The notes: generated by a model from the sequence alone, not told the origin. A stretch of DNA of 52,378 nt from SAR324 cluster bacterium (GCA_002995645.1 PUHO01000014.1:1-52378); one strand, 5' to 3'. Numbered from the stretch's first letter, positions 8,610 through 17,457 are shown. Numbers and translations: made by a program.

Positions 8610-8879
8610 ATGACAGAAGAGCAAAAAGATACTAAATATACCATATCTGTATTGGGAAGCAATATTCAATTTTATTCTCCAGAAGGAAAGGAGTATATAA
8701 ACGAAGTAGAAAAGCGAATCCATTTATTAGAAAAGACATTGCCTTTAGATCAAAGCGCAAGCACTTCTAGCAACGCTCGTAAAATGATTTTAGCAACAGT
8801 GTACGATCTACTTGAAACAGAAAAGAAACATAAGCTTCGTTTACGAACGGTTATTCAAAAACTAGACGAAGCCATTTAA
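8610..8879 (+). CDS. zapA: Cell division protein ZapA
   Basis: An 89-residue ZapA-family protein. It has the N-terminal beta-hairpin region (TISVLGSNIQFYSPEGKEYINEVEKRIHLLEK) and a C-terminal helix that forms the dimeric coiled coil. ZapA bundles FtsZ protofilaments at the division ring. The short length fits the family. A 6S RNA follows it at once, the linkage known from many proteobacteria, which supports both calls. Confidence 0.85.
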   Translation: MTEEQKDTKYTISVLGSNIQFYSPEGKEYINEVEKRIHLLEKTLPLDQSASTSSNARKMILATVYDLLETEKKHKLRLRTVIQKLDEAI

Positions 8880-8894
8880 TATAAGGAAACAAAG

Positions 8895-9066
8895 GCTGTC
8901 CTGCGCGATAGTTAGTGATACGATATTTGATCCTTACCTATAGAACGGGAGCGGTTCTTGTATTTGGTGTGCATGCCTTTTTAAAGGAAGCCTTAAGAAT
9001 ATATACTGCTTGCCACCTATTTTTCTGTAGGTTCAAATCATCATTAACGTCGTCAGGACGGTTTTT
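8895..9066 (+). ncRNA. ssrS: 6S RNA
   Basis: The 220-bp gap after zapA folds as a 6S RNA, the RNA that mimics an open promoter and sequesters sigma-70 RNA polymerase. The closing stem pairs CTGTCCTG (8896-8903) with CAGGACGG (9054-9061) and runs into TTTTTATT, a natural end. Inside are blocks shared with E. coli 6S: GATATTT on the 5' side, a GTG.GCATGC segment in the terminal part, and GAAGCCTTAA on the 3' side. The bounds are set from the stem and are accurate to a few bases. Confidence 0.88.
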
Positions 9067-9099
9067 ATTATTTTATTGATTTATTAAGTTCGGAGAATT

Positions 9100-10737
9100 A
9101 TGCAAAATTATACAAAGCTATTAGAACATTTCAAAGACAGAAGCATCGTCGTTAACATTATTCTAGATGGATACGGTATAGGAAAAGGTGATTATACCGA
9201 CGGGATTGCTGCGGCAAAAACCCCGTTTATGGATTCTCTTTTAGCTAAATATGCGCATACAAAACTAGCAACACACGGACATTATACCGGTTTGCCCGGG
9301 AAAAAAGACATAGGCGGTTCTGAAGTGGGGCATTTCACCCTAGGTGCAGGACGTATTGTTCCCCAAGGCGCTAGCTTAATAGACGAACAAATTAAAACAG
9401 GCGACTTGGAAAAACAACCGGTTTTGCAAGAATTGCTTACTAATGCGAAAAACAATAAAGCGCTTCATTTGCTGGGATTACTATCAGACGGGAACGTTCA
9501 TAGCCATGTATCTCATATGATTGCGTTAATTAAAATTGCAGCTAAACAAGGTGTGGAACGTTGCTATATTCATGCTTTATTAGACGGAAGGGACGTTCGA
9601 ATCCAATCAGGCGATACGTATATTAATCAAATAGAAGAAGCGTTTGCCGAAGTGAAAAAGCAATATCCTTCCTATGAATATGCTTTTGCTTCTTTAGGTG
9701 GAAGGGAAGTTATTACCATGGATAGAGATAGAAACTTTGCTAAAATAGAACTAGCTTGGAAAACGCACGTACAAGGGGCAACAGGTAATAATTTTGATTC
9801 AGCTCTTGCCGGTTTAATGCATTACAGAAAAGAAAATCCAGACCTAGTAGATCAAGATTGTACGCCTTATAACGTAGTAAATCAAAAAGGCGAAACTATA
9901 AAAATACAAGACGGCGATAGCGTTATTTTTACTAACTTTAGAGCCGATCGCGCTTTAGAAATGACACAAGCTTTTGTGGACCCTGATTTTGACGGATTTG
10001 CTATACAAAATAAACCGAAAGTGTTGTTTGCTTCTATGATGAAATACGATGCTGATAATGATATTCCTAAAAATTGTTTAGTAGAAACCCCGCACATTGA
10101 AGGCAGTTTTGGAGAACGACTTGTTACAATGAAGAAAAAACAATTTCGTTTAGCAGAAACGCAAAAATATGCGCATGTTACTTTTTTCTATAACGGTGGT
10201 TATAGAGCGCCGCTTGATTCTTCTCTAGAAGATTATATTTTAATTCCGTCTGATAAAATTAACTCGTTTGCTGATGCGCCAAAAATGAAAGCTGCTGAAA
10301 TCGCGGATAAAGCAGTAGAACTGATTGAAGCAAAAGAGTATGAATTTGGATTGATTAATATTGCTAATCCCGATATGGTAGGGCATACCGGTAACTTTGA
10401 TGCGGTTATTACGGCAATAGAGGCAACAGACCAAGCCTTAGCTAAAATTTGCGCGACTATTGAAAAAGTAGGCGGTGTTGCCGTGGTTAGTGCTGATCAT
10501 GGTAATGCGGACGAAATGATTGTAGTACAAAAAAACGGCGAAAAAGAAATTTCAACAAAACATTCTATTAATCTAGTACCTTGCGTTATTTTTGATACAA
10601 AATATAATAAACAATATAGCTTGCGCAACGAAATTGAAGGGCATCATCTTGGACTTTCGTCTATTGTGGCAACAAACTATATTTTAATGGGACAAGAACC
10701 GCCTAGCGAGTTTGACGCTCCCGTATTTGACGTATAA
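9100..10737 (+). CDS. gpmI: Cofactor-independent phosphoglycerate mutase
   Basis: A 545-residue enzyme that interconverts 3- and 2-phosphoglycerate in glycolysis and gluconeogenesis using two Mn ions and a phosphoserine. Visible motifs: ILDGYGIG (metal ligand Asp23), GGSEVGH with the catalytic serine at residue 74, LLDGRD, and near the C-terminus NPDMVGHTG and SADHGNAD, which bind the second metal. The family is usually about 510-550 residues, so this is a long but normal member. A GGAG ribosome site precedes the ATG. It leads the cluster with rnc, rluB-like, the exported unknown and menG. Confidence 0.96.
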   Translation: MQNYTKLLEHFKDRSIVVNIILDGYGIGKGDYTDGIAAAKTPFMDSLLAKYAHTKLATHGHYTGLPGKKDIGGSEVGHFTLGAGRIVPQGASLIDEQIKTGDLEKQPVLQELLTNAKNNKALHLLGLLSDGNVHSHVSHMIALIKIAAKQGVERCYIHALLDGRDVRIQSGDTYINQIEEAFAEVKKQYPSYEYAFASLGGREVITMDRDRNFAKIELAWKTHVQGATGNNFDSALAGLMHYRKENPDLVDQDCTPYNVVNQKGETIKIQDGDSVIFTNFRADRALEMTQAFVDPDFDGFAIQNKPKVLFASMMKYDADNDIPKNCLVETPHIEGSFGERLVTMKKKQFRLAETQKYAHVTFFYNGGYRAPLDSSLEDYILIPSDKINSFADAPKMKAAEIADKAVELIEAKEYEFGLINIANPDMVGHTGNFDAVITAIEATDQALAKICATIEKVGGVAVVSADHGNADEMIVVQKNGEKEISTKHSINLVPCVIFDTKYNKQYSLRNEIEGHHLGLSSIVATNYILMGQEPPSEFDAPVFDV

Positions 10738-10747
10738 CGTTTACACA

Positions 10748-11449
10748 ATGGAAAACAAGCAAAGTCAGCAAGATGAATATAGTGGATTAGAAAAAAGTAT
10801 AGGCTACGTTTTTCAAGACAAAGCCTATCTTGCACAAGCGTTAAGGCATAGCTCTTTTGCTAATGAACAAGGTTTAGCTAGCAATGAAAGACTCGAGTTT
10901 CTTGGCGATGCTTTAATAGAAAGTTGTTTAAGTCAGTGGCTTTATTTTTTATATCCTAATTATAAAGAAGGTAAACTCACGCAAATACGCGCTATGCTTG
11001 TTTCAAGGCAAGGTTTGCTTCGTCTTGCTAATCGCTTTGCAATCGAAAAATACGTTGTTTGTAATGCTAGTTTTATTCATAAAGGAAGCCCAACCGAGCG
11101 CATTCTTGCTAATACTATAGAAGCCGTTTTTGCCGCGATTTACCTTGATAGTAAACGTAATAATACTATATTACAATCGCTTATGGAAAAGCATTTTTCT
11201 ATTAGTCTAGATGAAATATTGAAAGAAGACGCTATTTTTGATCCAAAAACAAAATTGCAAGAAATCATTAAACAAGCAAATCACACTACCTTAATAGAAT
11301 ATCTAGTGGAAAAAGAAGAAGAACAAAATTATACGAAACAATACGTTATAGGATTATATTTGAATAAGGAAAAAAAAGCGGAAGCTTGCGGTAGTAGTAA
11401 GAAAAAAGCAGAACAATTGGCAGCTAGTATATATTTAAAACAGATATGA
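10748..11449 (+). CDS. rnc: Ribonuclease III
   Basis: A 233-residue double-stranded-RNA endonuclease that processes rRNA and mRNAs. I take the ATG at 10748, which gives the usual length; an in-frame TTG at 10712 would overlap gpmI. The RNase III domain spans about 12-140 and includes SNERLEFLGDA (Glu47, Glu50, Asp54) and ILANTIEAVFAAIYLD; the dsRNA-binding domain is at about 163-233. At the position of the metal-binding Asp114 of the E. coli enzyme there is Asn122, while the essential glutamate (Glu125) is kept. Its stop overlaps the next start (ATGA), so it is coupled with the rluB-like gene. Confidence 0.94.
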   Translation: MENKQSQQDEYSGLEKSIGYVFQDKAYLAQALRHSSFANEQGLASNERLEFLGDALIESCLSQWLYFLYPNYKEGKLTQIRAMLVSRQGLLRLANRFAIEKYVVCNASFIHKGSPTERILANTIEAVFAAIYLDSKRNNTILQSLMEKHFSISLDEILKEDAIFDPKTKLQEIIKQANHTTLIEYLVEKEEEQNYTKQYVIGLYLNKEKKAEACGSSKKKAEQLAASIYLKQI

Positions 11450-12183
11450 GATTACAAAAATTTTTAGCCCAAGCCGGCATTGCCTCTAGAAGGCATGCAG
11501 AACAATATATTCTTGACGGACTTGTTGAAGTAAACGGAAAAGTTGTAACCCAACTAGGAGTGCAAATTAATCCGGAAAAAGACTACGTACGATATGAAGG
11601 TAAAGTGATACGCTATGCAAAATCACCAACCTTGTTATACGCTTTTTATAAACCAAAAAATTGCATTAGTAGCCTGTCTGATCCGCAAGGTCGTACGTGT
11701 ATACAAGACTACCTTCATTTAGCAAAAACAAAAGCGCGCTTGTTTCCTATTGGTCGCTTAGATTATGATGCCGAAGGGCTGTTATTATTAACGAATAACG
11801 GAGACCTTGCTAATCACGTAATGCATCCTTCTTATGAAGTATGGAAGATTTACCTTGTTAAAATTAAAGGACATATAACAGGAAAGAACTTGCATAAACT
11901 AAGGAACGGCGTTATTATTGACGGGCGAAGAAAAGAAGCGGCGAAAGTGCGCATTTTGAATAAGCTAGATAATAAAATGTGGCTAGAAGTGTCGATTAGA
12001 GAAGGCGTATACCATCATATTAAAAAAATGTTCTTATCTATTGGGCATTTAGTGGAAAAAATTAAACGCTATTCTGTTGCTAATCTTGAATTGCTTGCTA
12101 TGAAACCCGGTGAAATACGCCTTCTTGCTGAAAAAGAAAAACAAGATTTTTTTGATAAAATTGGCTTTCATGAAAAAAAATAA
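11446..12183 (+). CDS. RsuA/RluB/E/F-family pseudouridine synthase
   Basis: A 245-residue rRNA pseudouridine synthase. An S4 RNA-binding domain (about residues 1-55, MRLQKFLAQAGIASRRHAE) precedes the catalytic domain with FPIGRLDYDAEGLLLLTNNGD, in which Asp106 is the nucleophile, and KIYLVKIKG and VSIREGVYHHIKKMF further on. The S4-plus-catalytic layout and length fit RluB (which modifies 23S rRNA helix 89) best, but RsuA and RluF are not excluded. The start overlaps rnc by four bases, and the end overlaps the next gene by 14. Confidence 0.9.
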   Translation: MRLQKFLAQAGIASRRHAEQYILDGLVEVNGKVVTQLGVQINPEKDYVRYEGKVIRYAKSPTLLYAFYKPKNCISSLSDPQGRTCIQDYLHLAKTKARLFPIGRLDYDAEGLLLLTNNGDLANHVMHPSYEVWKIYLVKIKGHITGKNLHKLRNGVIIDGRRKEAAKVRILNKLDNKMWLEVSIREGVYHHIKKMFLSIGHLVEKIKRYSVANLELLAMKPGEIRLLAEKEKQDFFDKIGFHEKK

Positions 12184-12838
12184 ACTAGTATTAGTTTTTT
12201 TACTTTGTATATTATTTCCGTCTATGGCACTTGGGGAATATCGTAGCTATATGTTAGAAGTATACGACCATGTTTCCGGCAAAAAATGGACGACTGTAAC
12301 CGGTTTAACACCGCAAAAATATATGCATACACATGGTGGAGCCGCAAGGTTAACTGCTATTTTATTGGCAACTTGGCATTGTTACGGTAATACGGCGCAA
12401 TACCTTCAACCTTGTAAGAAGCCGGCGGCAAAAGCTCCTATATATAAAACAGGCGACCTTGTGGAAGTGACTTTGAAAAAACACGTTACCTATGGTTGGC
12501 GCGGAATCGTTATTGTGTCTTTATATCGTCAAGATTGGCGCTCTAATGTATACGGTATTCGCTTCTCTGATAGAAGGCGTTCGTATGCTCGTTATTTTGA
12601 GTTTAACTTAAAGAAAATTTCAGATGCTGCTGACTTGCATCAAGGTAAAACAAAATTGCCGCCACCTTCGCAAGAAGATTTTGTTGCACCAGATAGAACA
12701 GAACTAAAACAACAACGTATTTTAAATCCAAAAGTGGAAGACACTTTACCAACAACGAAAATGACGAAACCACCAACAAGGGATTCAAAAAAAGAAGACG
12801 TATTTTTGCAAGCCTTGCCAAAAATTAAGCAAAAATAG
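12170..12838 (+). CDS. Exported protein of unknown function
   Basis: A 222-residue protein. The ATG at 12170 is chosen because it begins a good signal peptide (MKKNKLVLVFLLCILFPSMALG). The mature part starts with a basic beta-rich domain (about residues 25-145) with two cysteines, in WHCYGN and LQPCKKP, that could form a disulfide, and the segment YKTGDLVEVTLKKHVTYGWRGIVIV, which resembles a small SH3-like barrel. The last 70 residues are low-complexity, rich in Pro, Lys and Thr, as in periplasmic linkers. I do not recognise a family. It overlaps the preceding rluB-like gene by 14 bp and is followed by menG, so it belongs to the same transcript. Confidence 0.75.
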   Translation: MKKNKLVLVFLLCILFPSMALGEYRSYMLEVYDHVSGKKWTTVTGLTPQKYMHTHGGAARLTAILLATWHCYGNTAQYLQPCKKPAAKAPIYKTGDLVEVTLKKHVTYGWRGIVIVSLYRQDWRSNVYGIRFSDRRRSYARYFEFNLKKISDAADLHQGKTKLPPPSQEDFVAPDRTELKQQRILNPKVEDTLPTTKMTKPPTRDSKKEDVFLQALPKIKQK

Positions 12839-12864
12839 CAATACGTAATGTGGAAAAGGGAAGT

Positions 12865-13572
12865 ATGAAATTTAATATGCCTGAAAATAAAGCGGCTTTT
12901 GTACAAGCTAAGTTTAATCAAATCGCACAGAAATACGACTTGTTTAATGATATAGTAACGCAAGGAATGCACCGTATATGGAAAAATAAAGTAGTGCTGC
13001 AAACAAGGTTGCAAGAAGGGGATAGCGTGTTAGACGTTTGTTGCGGAACTGGCGATATTACCTTGCGATTAGCTAAGAAAGTAAAGAGAAGCGGTCGTTG
13101 TGTTGGTTTAGATTTTTCGGAAGCTATGCTTGCTGTTGCAAAAAGTCGTAAGACCGAGTTCCCGATTGCTTTTGAACAAGGAGACGCACTTAACTTGCCT
13201 TACCAAGACGCTAGCTTTGACGCCATTACCATTGGTTACGGTTTGCGAAACTTAGAAAACCTAGGCACTTGCTTACAAGAATGTAATAGAGTGTTAAAAC
13301 AAGGCGGGCGCCTAGTTGTGCTTGATATGGGCGAGGTAACGTATCCTTTCATTCGTAGTATATTTAATTTCTATTTTTTTCGTATAGTTCCGTTTTTAGG
13401 TAAGTTATTATATCCTAAAGAAGATCTGTTTGATTATTTTCCTGCGTCTACAATCAATTTTCCTTCACCGAAAGCATTAGCAAAGAAAATAGAAGAGCAA
13501 GGCTTTACTATGCAAAAGCTAAGTTTATTTTACTTTGGAAGTGTAGCCTTGTGGAGTGCTGCAAAAAGGTAG
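12865..13572 (+). CDS. menG: Demethylmenaquinone/ubiquinone C-methyltransferase (UbiE/MenG)
   Basis: A 235-residue SAM-dependent methyltransferase that performs the ring C-methylation in menaquinone (and, in some bacteria, ubiquinone) synthesis. The ATG at 12865 is preferred to the GTG at 12850 because AAGGGA lies just before it. Motifs: KYDLFNDIVTQGMHRIWK (family signature), VLDVCCGTGDITLRL (SAM site), IGYGLRNLEN, and RLVVLDMGEV. Given the MqnP-type prenyltransferase elsewhere in the window, a menaquinone role is more likely here. The last 109 bp of the gene are duplicated downstream (see repeat 13464-13969). Confidence 0.92.
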   Translation: MKFNMPENKAAFVQAKFNQIAQKYDLFNDIVTQGMHRIWKNKVVLQTRLQEGDSVLDVCCGTGDITLRLAKKVKRSGRCVGLDFSEAMLAVAKSRKTEFPIAFEQGDALNLPYQDASFDAITIGYGLRNLENLGTCLQECNRVLKQGGRLVVLDMGEVTYPFIRSIFNFYFFRIVPFLGKLLYPKEDLFDYFPASTINFPSPKALAKKIEEQGFTMQKLSLFYFGSVALWSAAKR

Positions 13573-13969
13573 CTACTATTTTTCTTCTAAGCAAAGGTTA
13601 ATCATTTTAATAGTGGCTTCAATAGAGGCAAACACTTGATTAGAATGTAAGCCGATAGTTTCAAACTCTTGTTTGTCAGTTTGCCAATGAATATGACAAA
13701 TTGTTAAAGCGCTACTTTCACCGAAAGCATGAGCAAAGCAAATAGAAGAGCAAGGCTTTACTATGCAAAAGCTAAGTTTATTTTACTTTGGAAGTGTAGC
13801 CTTGTGGAGTGCTGCAAAAAGATAGCGACTATTTTTCTTCTAAGCAAAGGTTAATCATTTTAATAGTGGCTTCAATAGAGGCAAATACTTGATTAGAATG
13901 TAAGCCGATAGTTTCAAACTCTTGTTTGTCAGTTTGCCAATGAATATGACAAATCGTTAAAGCACTACT
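13464..13969. repeat. Tandem 253-bp duplication of the menG/leuA junction
   Basis: Two 253-bp units, 13464-13716 and 13717-13969, differ at only about ten positions. The unit spans the last part of menG (+) and the last part of leuA (-). The intact menG end is in the first unit and the intact leuA end in the second, so the 256 bp between the two stop codons contains a dead leuA tail (about 13574-13716) and a dead menG tail (about 13717-13825). No gene is present in that gap. Confidence 0.9.
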
Positions 13970-15343
13970 TTCCCCACCTTGCGGGATAATGATTTCATAA
14001 TCTACAAGCTTGGGAAAAACAAAATTATACGTTTGCGTAATAGATTGAATAGCTTGCATAAACGCATCGTAACCACCGTTGCCACTTCCTGTTGCTAAGT
14101 GTTCTTTAGAATCAAAAAGCACGCGTATACTTGCCGTAGAATGTAAGTTCTTACTAGAATGAATAGCATAGTCTAATAATTCTAGACGTTTATATTGAGT
14201 TGAGCCAAGAATATCAGCAACAATAAAACGTAAATCATCTTTACTTAAAACAGTTTTACTATCACCTAGAGTAATAATCTTTTGCAAAACCGCTTGCCTT
14301 TCTTCTTCGTTAAGTTCAATACCAAGTAAATTTAGATTTTGTTGTAGCGAAGCTTTGCCACTCATTTTGCCTAAAGCATAGCTAGTATTTCTTCCAAAAC
14401 GCTTAGGGTTAAGATGTTGATATAAATTAGCTTTTGTGTCGCCGTCAGCATGAATGCCACTAGTTTGCGTAAAAACGTTTTTGCCAACAATAGGCAGATT
14501 ATCGGGAATACGTTTATTTGTAAAGGCTTTCACCATACGAGCGGCACGAATAAAACAAGATTCATCAACTTGAGTTTCTAGTTGTAGTTTATCTTTAAGT
14601 AATACTTCAATTTCAAATAAAGACGCATTCCCGGTACGTTCGCCTAGTCCGTTTAAAGTGCAGTGTACGCCTTTAGCACCGGCTTGCGCCGCCATAAACG
14701 AATTGGCAGTAGCAACGCCGTAATCATTATGCGCATGAAAATCAAAATGTAAATTAGGAAACTTAGACACCATAATTTGCACGTATTCGCCTGCTTCTAT
14801 TGGTGAAAGAATACCAAGCGTATCAGGGAGCATAAACCGTTTAATTGGCAAATCTTGCAATTGCTCTACTAAAGAAAAAACGAATTCTTTGTTTTCCATT
14901 AAACCGCTAGACCAGGCTTCAAGGTAGACGTTAACCTCTACGTTTTGCGAAGTAGCATAAGCAATATTATCTTTAATATCAGCGACATGTTCTTGCAAGG
15001 TTTTGCGTAGTTGTTCTTTACAATGTTTTTCACTACCTTTTGTTAGCAAGTTAATAATAGATCCGCCGGCTTGTTTAATCCAATCAACGCTTTTATGTTG
15101 ATCGATAAAACCAAGAATCTCTATTTGATTTACATGATTTTCCGTTTTTGCCCAGTCAAAAATAGTCTGCACCGCCGCCAGCTCGCCTTGCGAAACGCGC
15201 GCCGATGCAATTTCAATCCTAGGAATGCGTAAATCTTGTAAAAGTAGTTTAGCTATACTTAACTTCTCGCTAGGTGAAAAAGCAATACCTTGCGTTTGTT
15301 CCCCATCACGTAAAGTCGTATCTAGTATTTCTATAGTTTGCAT
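13829..15343 (-). CDS. leuA: 2-isopropylmalate synthase, long-form LeuA/citramalate-synthase-like
   Basis: A 504-residue enzyme expected to condense acetyl-CoA with 2-oxoisovalerate, the first step of leucine synthesis. The start MQTIEILDTTLRDGEQTQG at 15343 is the canonical one and lies one base after the leuD stop; an in-frame ATG at 15394 would overlap leuD. Motifs: TTLRDGEQ, FDFHAHNDYGVA, HCTLNGLGERTGN (metal and substrate sites), TSGIHADGD, and a C-terminal leucine-sensing region. The wording of TSGIHADGD and RFGRNTSYALGKMSGKASL recalls LeuA-like proteins of Bacteroidetes more than E. coli LeuA, so transfer is possible. Citramalate synthase is an alternative, but leuC and leuD next to it favour leucine. 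Confidence 0.87.
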   Translation of the reverse strand: MQTIEILDTTLRDGEQTQGIAFSPSEKLSIAKLLLQDLRIPRIEIASARVSQGELAAVQTIFDWAKTENHVNQIEILGFIDQHKSVDWIKQAGGSIINLLTKGSEKHCKEQLRKTLQEHVADIKDNIAYATSQNVEVNVYLEAWSSGLMENKEFVFSLVEQLQDLPIKRFMLPDTLGILSPIEAGEYVQIMVSKFPNLHFDFHAHNDYGVATANSFMAAQAGAKGVHCTLNGLGERTGNASLFEIEVLLKDKLQLETQVDESCFIRAARMVKAFTNKRIPDNLPIVGKNVFTQTSGIHADGDTKANLYQHLNPKRFGRNTSYALGKMSGKASLQQNLNLLGIELNEEERQAVLQKIITLGDSKTVLSKDDLRFIVADILGSTQYKRLELLDYAIHSSKNLHSTASIRVLFDSKEHLATGSGNGGYDAFMQAIQSITQTYNFVFPKLVDYEIIIPQGGESSALTICHIHWQTDKQEFETIGLHSNQVFASIEATIKMINLCLEEK

Positions 15344-15344
15344 T

Positions 15345-15956
15345 CTATTGCCATAGCCATTGGTTATTTTGTTTTTGCGTTTGCTCAAAAGCACTAATTG
15401 CCTCTACGTTGTGCAACGTAAGCCCAATTTCATCAAGTCCTTTAAGTAACATTTCTTTTTTATTCGCATCAATAGAAAAAGGAATAGTAAGCCCTTTTTC
15501 TGTTACAATCGTTTGTGCCGGCAAGTCTATAGTAAAGGAAATTCCTTCTTGTTGCGTGATTTGATCGGCAAGTTGTTTTTTTTCATCTATACTAACACGA
15601 ATAGGAAGAATCCCATTGTTAAAGCAATTATTATAGAATATATCGGCAAAACTAGGTGCGATAATACAACGAAAACCATAATCAACAAGAGCCCAAGGCG
15701 CGTGTTCTCTTGAAGAACCGCAACCAAAATTTTCATTAGCAACAAGAATTTGCGCTCCTTGAAAGCTAGGTTTATTCAAAGGAAAATCCGGATTTAGTTC
15801 TTGATTATCAAGGTAACGCCAGTTAGCAAATAAATGTTTGCCATAGCCGGTACGCTCTGTTGATTTCATAAATTGTTTAGATATAATTTGATCTGTATCT
15901 ATATTCGTATAATCAAGTAAAGCGGCGATAGATTGTAGAGTAGTAAAAGATTTCAT
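15345..15956 (-). CDS. leuD: 3-isopropylmalate dehydratase small subunit
   Basis: A 203-residue small subunit of isopropylmalate isomerase, which with LeuC interconverts 2- and 3-isopropylmalate. Visible: DYTNIDTDQIISKQFMKS at the start, NFGCGSSREHAPWAL (substrate-binding swivel motif, about residues 78-92), and FADIFYNNCFNNGILP. The length is normal for bacterial LeuD. It lies 14 bp after leuC and directly abuts leuA. Confidence 0.96.
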   Translation of the reverse strand: MKSFTTLQSIAALLDYTNIDTDQIISKQFMKSTERTGYGKHLFANWRYLDNQELNPDFPLNKPSFQGAQILVANENFGCGSSREHAPWALVDYGFRCIIAPSFADIFYNNCFNNGILPIRVSIDEKKQLADQITQQEGISFTIDLPAQTIVTEKGLTIPFSIDANKKEMLLKGLDEIGLTLHNVEAISAFEQTQKQNNQWLWQ

Positions 15957-15970
15957 AGTAGCTCCTAGAA

Positions 15971-17359
15971 TTAAAGTGATACAAAATGTCCGGCAATCGC
16001 GGCGGCACTAGCCATTGCAGGTGAAACTAAATGAGTGCGCCCGCCTTTTCCTTGACGTCCTTCAAAATTACGATTTGACGTAGAAGCGCATCGCTCGCCG
16101 CTCGCCAATTGATCGCCGTTCATAGCTAAACACATAGAACAACCCGGTTCACGCCAAGACGCGCCGGCATCAGTAAAGATTTTGTCTAATCCTTCTGCTT
16201 CAGCTTGTTTTTTTACTTTATACGAACCGGGAACGACAAGCATTCGTACGTCTTTATGTACTTTCTTACCTTGTATTACTTGTGCTGCTAGTCTTAAATC
16301 TTCCATTCGCGCGTTAGTACAAGATCCAACAAAAACGGTGTTAATAGGAATTTGATCCCACGATTCGCCACCTTGCAAGCCCATGTAGTCTAATGCTTTT
16401 TTACAAGCTACTTGCTTTTTTTCCGTTGTGAAATCACTAACTTTAGGAACGTTTTCATTAATTGAAATAACTTGTTCCGGCGACGTGCCCCATGTTACTT
16501 GTAAAGCAATATCTTCGGCTTTTATGTTAATTTCTTGATCAAAAACCGCATCAGAATCACTATATAAGGTTTTCCAATAGGCAAGCGCTTTATCCCAATC
16601 TTGCCCGCTTGGTGCTTTGTCTCTTCCTTTTAAGTAAGCAAACGTAGTGGAATCCGGTGCTACCATGCCAGATCGAGCGCCGGCTTCAATAGCCATGTTG
16701 CAAAGAGTCATTCTGCCGTCCATAGAAAGCGACTCAATTGTATTGCCTGCAAATTCAATTACATAGCCCGTTCCGCCAGCAGTGCCTATTTTGCCGATAA
16801 TAGCGAGTGCAATATCTTTCGCCGTTACGTTTGGTTGCAACCTGCCTTCTACTGTAATACGCATGGTTTTTGATTTTTTTTGCTTTAACGTTTGCGTTGC
16901 AAGAACGTGCTCTACTTCAGAAGTACCAATACCAAAAGCTAAAGCCCCAAAAGCGCCGTGCGTTGCCGTGTGGCTATCTCCACAAACAACGGTCATACCC
17001 GGTTGAACTAGCCCTTGTTCCGGCATAGTAACATGAACAACGCCGTTGTTTTCGTCATGCATACCATAACAAGAAACCTTATGATTCTTACAATTTTTTT
17101 CTAGAGTCGTTAACATATGTAGCGACTCGTCTGTGATTTTTGAACTATCACGGTGCGCCGTTGGTGTGCAATGATCCATTACGGCAAAGGTTTTTTCTGT
17201 TTGTCTAATTTTTCTATTTGCCGCTTCTATACCAGAAAATGCTTGCGCACTTGTAATTTCATGCATTAAATGTAAGTCAATATATAATAAAGGAATTGTT
17301 GCCTGATTTTGTGGGATTATATGTTGTTGCCATATTTTATCATATAAAGTCTGTTTCAT
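15971..17359 (-). CDS. leuC: 3-isopropylmalate dehydratase large subunit
   Basis: A 462-residue aconitase-family protein carrying the [4Fe-4S] cluster of isopropylmalate isomerase. Cluster cysteines are seen in VGSCTNAR and in GCSMC near residues 345-410; CGDSHTATHGAFGALAFGIGTSEVEHVLATQ and the closing SNRNFEGRQGKGGRTHLVSP are further signatures. AAGGAG lies 7 bases before the ATG. It opens a leuCDA operon under a strong sigma-70 promoter (17403-17431). leuB is missing from the operon and the window. Confidence 0.97.
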   Translation of the reverse strand: MKQTLYDKIWQQHIIPQNQATIPLLYIDLHLMHEITSAQAFSGIEAANRKIRQTEKTFAVMDHCTPTAHRDSSKITDESLHMLTTLEKNCKNHKVSCYGMHDENNGVVHVTMPEQGLVQPGMTVVCGDSHTATHGAFGALAFGIGTSEVEHVLATQTLKQKKSKTMRITVEGRLQPNVTAKDIALAIIGKIGTAGGTGYVIEFAGNTIESLSMDGRMTLCNMAIEAGARSGMVAPDSTTFAYLKGRDKAPSGQDWDKALAYWKTLYSDSDAVFDQEINIKAEDIALQVTWGTSPEQVISINENVPKVSDFTTEKKQVACKKALDYMGLQGGESWDQIPINTVFVGSCTNARMEDLRLAAQVIQGKKVHKDVRMLVVPGSYKVKKQAEAEGLDKIFTDAGASWREPGCSMCLAMNGDQLASGERCASTSNRNFEGRQGKGGRTHLVSPAMASAAAIAGHFVSL

Positions 17360-17402
17360 ATTGTCTCCTTAGCTTATTTTCTAATATAAATATTTGTCTT
17401 AT

Positions 17403-17431
17403 AGGATAATAATTTTTTATCTATTTGTCAA
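17403..17431 (-). promoter_or_regulatory. Sigma-70 promoter of leuCDA
   Basis: On the minus strand, TTGACA (17431-17426) and TATCCT (17408-17403) are spaced exactly 17 bp and lie 44 bp before the leuC start. The -35 is perfect and the -10 matches four of six. No leader peptide or terminator/antiterminator pair is visible in the short leader. Confidence 0.7.
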
Positions 17432-17457
17432 CTAGCATAAGTAGCTATAACAATAGT

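Noticed and set aside
9030..9045. tRNA-like T-loop sequence GGTTCAAATC
   Set aside because: No acceptor or anticodon stem fits; the sequence lies within the 6S RNA.
12640..13014. Antisense ORF across the exported unknown and the menG start
   Set aside because: It spans two coding regions on the other strand and shows no domain or start signal.
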